Source of the DNA: Lunularia cruciata
Lineage: Eukaryota > Streptophyta > Marchantiopsida > Lunulariales > Lunulariaceae
NCBI GenBank assembly: GCA_948567375.1
Contig: OX419756.1
Location: 33,892,552 to 33,956,551 of the forward strand
Direction: 5' to 3'
Length of the DNA stretch: 64,000 bases
This document shows positions 61,101 through 64,000 of the stretch, in pieces. How positions within the stretch are numbered: position 1 is the stretch's first letter; each line of letters starts with the position of its first letter. The position numbers were made by a program, and so were the translations under genes. Under the pieces are notes generated by a model, which saw only the letters and a list, made by a program, of their open reading frames with translations, was not told the origin of the DNA and searched no databases.

Positions 61101-61323
61101 GCACTCCATGCGACTTTGCAAATTATGTATTATGAGCAAAGTTGAGGATGAGCATCATGTGTTGATTGTTTGCCCTTGTTACATGTAGATTAGAGTTAGA
61201 CATCATATTACTTGTAGTGATTTCTCAACTCTCTTACAAGTTGAAGCTTTAGCATTAGGGAAGTACATGATTGAGGTTAGTATACATCGTACCAATTTGT
61301 TACAGATTGGTCAAATGCCCTAG
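58090..61323 (+). pseudogene. LINE copy 2 ORF2: APE-type endonuclease, reverse transcriptase, C-terminal zinc motif
   Basis: It nicks target DNA and primes reverse transcription there. Endonuclease blocks are RVLFWNVHGL (Asn), LVETW (Glu), GDFNARIQ and SDHAPLS (catalytic Asp/His). The RT has VPIHKSGQRD, AGFRSGFSTLDHLL, FIDFRKAFDKV, GVIQGCSLSPTLFGIF and the catalytic LLYADDVVLLS (about 60178-60210). A C-terminal C-x2-C-x8-H-type motif (CKLCIMSKVEDEHHVL) is near 61115-61165. Four stops interrupt the frame: TAG 59059, TAA 60121, TAG 60925 and TAG 61186. In copy 3 these positions are Gln, Leu, Gln and Gln codons. The natural end is TAG 61321. There are no frameshifts, so the copy is young but now inactive. 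Confidence 0.92.
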
Positions 61324-61430
61324 GCCCTTGCCTAGGCTCACATTTCATGTGTTTTGTATTGTGTTTTCAGCCTTTTGACTCTTTGGGTCTTTCGGGCTTT
61401 ATATTTCATTGTTTCATTTCATTGTTTCAT
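61324..61430 (+). other. LINE copy 2 3' untranslated region and tail
   Basis: A conserved 3' segment (shared with 63927-64000) runs to a CTTTGGGTCTTTCGGGC motif and then a short run of TTTCATTG-like repeats instead of poly(A). Short tandem tails of this kind occur in several LINE clades. Confidence 0.6.
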
Positions 61431-63926
61431 TGATATCCATCTTGTCTCAGATTTTGCTGTTTTAGATCCTCAACCCTAGACCATGCACCTCTATCGTGTA
61501 CCATCCTTCTTCCTTGCCTCAATAGAACCACATTACCTATTGACCATGCCTTTAGAGGGAAACTTCATCTAGATTTTCACCAGAGAGACTTGTACCAACA
61601 AGCTATCCAAGAGAAATTGAGTTCTATGGAGTGGAGTTCTGATTTTCAACAACGTAGTGATCAATTGGTTGAACTTCTTCAATGTACATCAACTTCTTTG
61701 TTTCCAAGAGGCTCTCACAGGAAGAGATTTGGTCTCCCTTGCAATAGGTGGTATGATGCTGATTGCAAAATGGCAAGGATCAAAGCTATGGATATATCTC
61801 TTGATCAGATTGCACAAAATCAGGCCTTTGTTTCATACAGAAAGTTGGTGAAGTGCAAAAAGCGAGCATTTTTGAGACTGAAGGGGGTTGAGTTGAGCAC
61901 TGAAATGAGGAGCAATCCCAAGGCTTTTTGGAAGAAGTTAACCATCAGATCTCCATCTCCATCGCTGGACCTAAATGAGCTTTGTGAATATGTGAGGGAT
62001 CTGTACTTTTTCCTTGATGCTCCAAGCATAGCACCTTGCCATGGATCTACTCTCAATATCTCTAAAGCTGATGTCAAGTACCAATTGAAGAAGTTGGCTA
62101 ATGTTAAGGCTGAAGACCTTGATGGACTATGTGTTGAACTTCTGAAGTGGGGTGGTAGCCAATTGATTTCAGTACTCACTTCTCATTTGAATGAGGCAAT
62201 CAAGTGTGGCTTTCCTGATAGATGGTGCTTCAAGAAGGTAGTTCCTATTCACAAGTCTGGCCAGAGAAATGTTTTCACCAATTACTGTACCATACTTGTT
62301 GGTAGTGTCTTTGCCAAGTTGTATGGTCAAATTTTGGAGTCAAGGTTGAGCACTTGGGCTGAAAAAAACAAAATTTGAGCTAAGTGCCAAGCTGGTTTCA
62401 GATCAAGCTTTAGTACTTTGGCCCACCTATTGGTACTCCATGTTTTGTGGTGGAAATCTAAGGGTGTTGGGAGAGCTCTCTATGTTGCATTTATTGATTT
62501 CAAGAAGGTGTTTGATAAGGTGCTTAGGAAATCTCTAAGTGAGAGACTCACTGAAGTGGGTGTTTCAACTGATCTGATTGGTGCTATCTCTAGACTCTAT
62601 GAGAAAGTGATTGTGAAACTTTCATCTTTGAGCTCTCAAGATGTCCTTAGCACAATGGTGTGATTTAAGGTTGCTCTCTATCTCCAACTCTGTTTGCAAT
62701 CTTCATCGCTGATCTAGAGAGTCTACTCATGGGAGATGGAGCTATTGGTGTACAAGTTGGCTCTTTGATGATACATGCACTCCTTTATGCAGATGATGTA
62801 GTGCTCCTCTCCACAAATCCACAAAGTTTACAGAAGCTGTTGGATTCTCTACTTTGATTTTGTAATTAAACAAAGATAGAGGTGAACCTTGACAAGTCCA
62901 AGGTGATTGTGGTGGCTTCTAAAGGTGTCACACCTTTCTTTTTTGATGGACAGCAATTGGAGCAGGTTTCTTCTTATAAGTACTTGGTCCTTGAGTTTCC
63001 TCATGACTATAGTTGGTCTACTTGTGTGAAGATGAGAATCAATGCAGGCTTTAGAGCTTTGTATTCACTCATGAATCGCTCTAGACTTGCTCATCTTACC
63101 ACATGGGAGTTGAAGAAGGTGTTGTTCAGATCTCTTGTGCAGCCGGTGGTTCTCTATGGTACTCAGATTTGGGGTCCAGGTACTAAGAAGACATGGTGGC
63201 AAAAGGTGGAGAAAATTCAGAAACTGTTTTTGTGTGATGAACTTGGAGTGAAGACTCAAACTCCTTATATATTGCTGCTTGTTGAAACAGGGTTTTTGCC
63301 TCTTGAGGCTGAAGCTTTGTTCTTAGCTCTCACATATGCCACTAAGGTGAGGTCCATGGAGCATGAGAGACTTCCTTACCAAGATTTTTGTGCCACTCTA
63401 TCTATTGGTTGGTATATAGATCTGATTGCATGGGCCACAAGGTGGAATGTTTCAGAGCAACATTGGAGATTGGAGCCTATTGTACTATGAGAAGTGATCA
63501 AGGAGCAGTTCTTACTATGCTTATGGCAAAAACTCTGTACCAAGATGGTGTTCTTCCAGCAGTTTGTAAATCCTATGTTGGTGTATTGTGAGCAAGATTA
63601 TCTCTTGGCTAGGATTTCTACTTCACTTAGACATGTTATTGCTCAATATAGAACTAGTTCTCATAGAGTAGAAGTAGAACAAGGACGTTGGCAGCAGATA
63701 GAGCACTCCATGCAACTTTGCAAATTGTGTACCATGAGCAAAGTTTGAGGATGAGCACCATGTGTTTGTTGATTTCCCTTGTTACATGCAGATTAGAGTT
63801 AGACATCAAATTACTTGTAGTGATTTCTCAACTCTCTTACATGTTGAAGCTTTAGCATTAGGGAATTGTATGACAGAGATTAGTTTACATTGGACCAATT
63901 TTTTACAGATTGGTCAAATGCCTTAG
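61431..63926 (+). pseudogene. LINE copy 3 ORF2 remnant (RT and C-terminal zinc motif)
   Basis: It lacks the first two thirds of the endonuclease. A 4-base deletion near 61475 destroys the SDH motif frame. The longest open part (61590-62378) reads LYQQAIQEKLSSMEW to TWAEKNKI and ends at a TGA that is CGA in copy 2. A one-base deletion near 62656 shifts the frame before QGCSLSP. YADDVVLLS is readable near 62786-62815. Further stops (near 62857, 62869 and 63488) and a frame change near 63747 follow. The expected end is TAG 63924. Confidence 0.9.
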
Positions 63927-64000
63927 GCCCTTGCCTAGGCTCACATTTCATGTGTTTTGTATTGTGTTTTCAGCCTTTTGACTCTTTGGGTCTTTTGGGC
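63927..64000 (+). other. LINE copy 3 3' untranslated region, cut by window end
   Basis: It matches the copy 2 segment after the ORF2 stop, including TTGTATTGTGTTTTCAGCC and CTTTGGGTCTTTTGGGC. The tail lies outside the window. Confidence 0.7.

Larger units (their letters stand above)
55509..61430 (+). mobile_element. LINE copy 2 (near full length)
   Basis: The 5' array of about 180-bp units (55628-57249) is followed by intact ORF1 (57250-58089), ORF2 (58090-61323; endonuclease, reverse transcriptase and C-terminal zinc motif) and a 3' untranslated region ending in TTTCATTG-like repeats near 61402-61430. From 57250 to 61323 a single reading frame holds with no frameshift. The five in-frame stops before the terminal TAG are one at the ORF1/ORF2 junction and four inside ORF2. 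This is the best preserved copy in the window. Confidence 0.92.
61431..64000 (+). mobile_element. LINE copy 3 (5'-truncated, continues to window edge)
   Basis: It starts inside the endonuclease region at TGATATCCATCTTGTC, corresponding to about 58824 of copy 2, and runs through the RT to the 3' untranslated region at the window end. It is in the same orientation and directly abuts the tail of copy 2. The 5' truncation is typical of incomplete reverse transcription, and the junction shares the word TGATAT with the internal site. Confidence 0.88.

Noticed and set aside
57250-61323. Alternative genetic code in which TAG means Gln
   Set aside because: LINE TAGs often face Gln codons, but the OTU gene ends in TAG and PDHB in TAA at the conserved protein ends, and the elements are decaying. 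Point mutation explains it.

Overview
The window is nuclear plant DNA. Two complete, intron-rich, conserved eukaryotic genes sit in a roughly 14-kb gene island (about 35.2-49.6 kb), flanked on both sides by old and nested retrotransposons. The elements are Ty3/gypsy chromoviruses primed by a tRNA-Met-type sequence plus a LINE family. The genes encode the mitochondrial-type pyruvate dehydrogenase E1 beta subunit and a YOD1/OTU2-type deubiquitinase. Introns are GT-AG and mostly 130-700 bp. I cannot name the species. A land plant of a seedless lineage (bryophyte or lycophyte) is a guess from intron size and LINE type.

Left part (1-35 kb): a decayed Ty3/gypsy pol fragment (family A) starts the window. 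After about 7 kb of unrecognised decayed sequence comes element B (8587-20587, plus strand), a chromodomain gypsy element with LTRs, PBS, PPT and a near-perfect 5-bp target duplication. Inside B's pol lies a complete but mutated family A element (10947-17457, minus strand) bounded by a perfect 5-bp duplication, GTACT. B's LTR has heat-shock-element-like GAA/TTC arrays directly upstream of its TATA box. Then follow a decayed coiled-coil ORF region (21-24 kb), a different decayed gypsy pol on the minus strand (24.7-26.9 kb), several kilobases of unassigned AT-rich DNA, and a third family A copy (32.5-34.8 kb, plus) that has lost RT and RNase H.

Gene island (35.2-49.6 kb): both recognised genes are on the minus strand. 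The OTU-family gene (8 exons, 208 aa, 46049-49145) lies upstream of PDHB (13 exons, 373 aa, 38994-43304). I rebuilt both exon by exon; every junction keeps frame. A 102-bp TC/GA tract lies 5' of PDHB. A perfect 28-bp inverted repeat (37415-37481) and two small unrecognised ORFs lie 3' of it.

Right part (49.6-64 kb): a TA microsatellite and unassigned repeats lead into three head-to-tail copies of one LINE family (about 52.85-64.0 kb). Two copies keep their 5' regions, which consist of diverged tandem units of about 180 bp (6 and 9 units), reminiscent of the monomer promoters of mouse L1. ORF1 is a coiled-coil protein with an apparent L1ORF1p-like C-terminal half. ORF1 and ORF2 are in the same frame, separated in both copies by a single TAG followed by CAATTC, and ORF2 has no AUG before codon 131. 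This suggests that ORF2 is made by stop-codon readthrough. The LINE arrangement (monomer-array 5' end plus putative readthrough fusion) is the most novel thing in the window.
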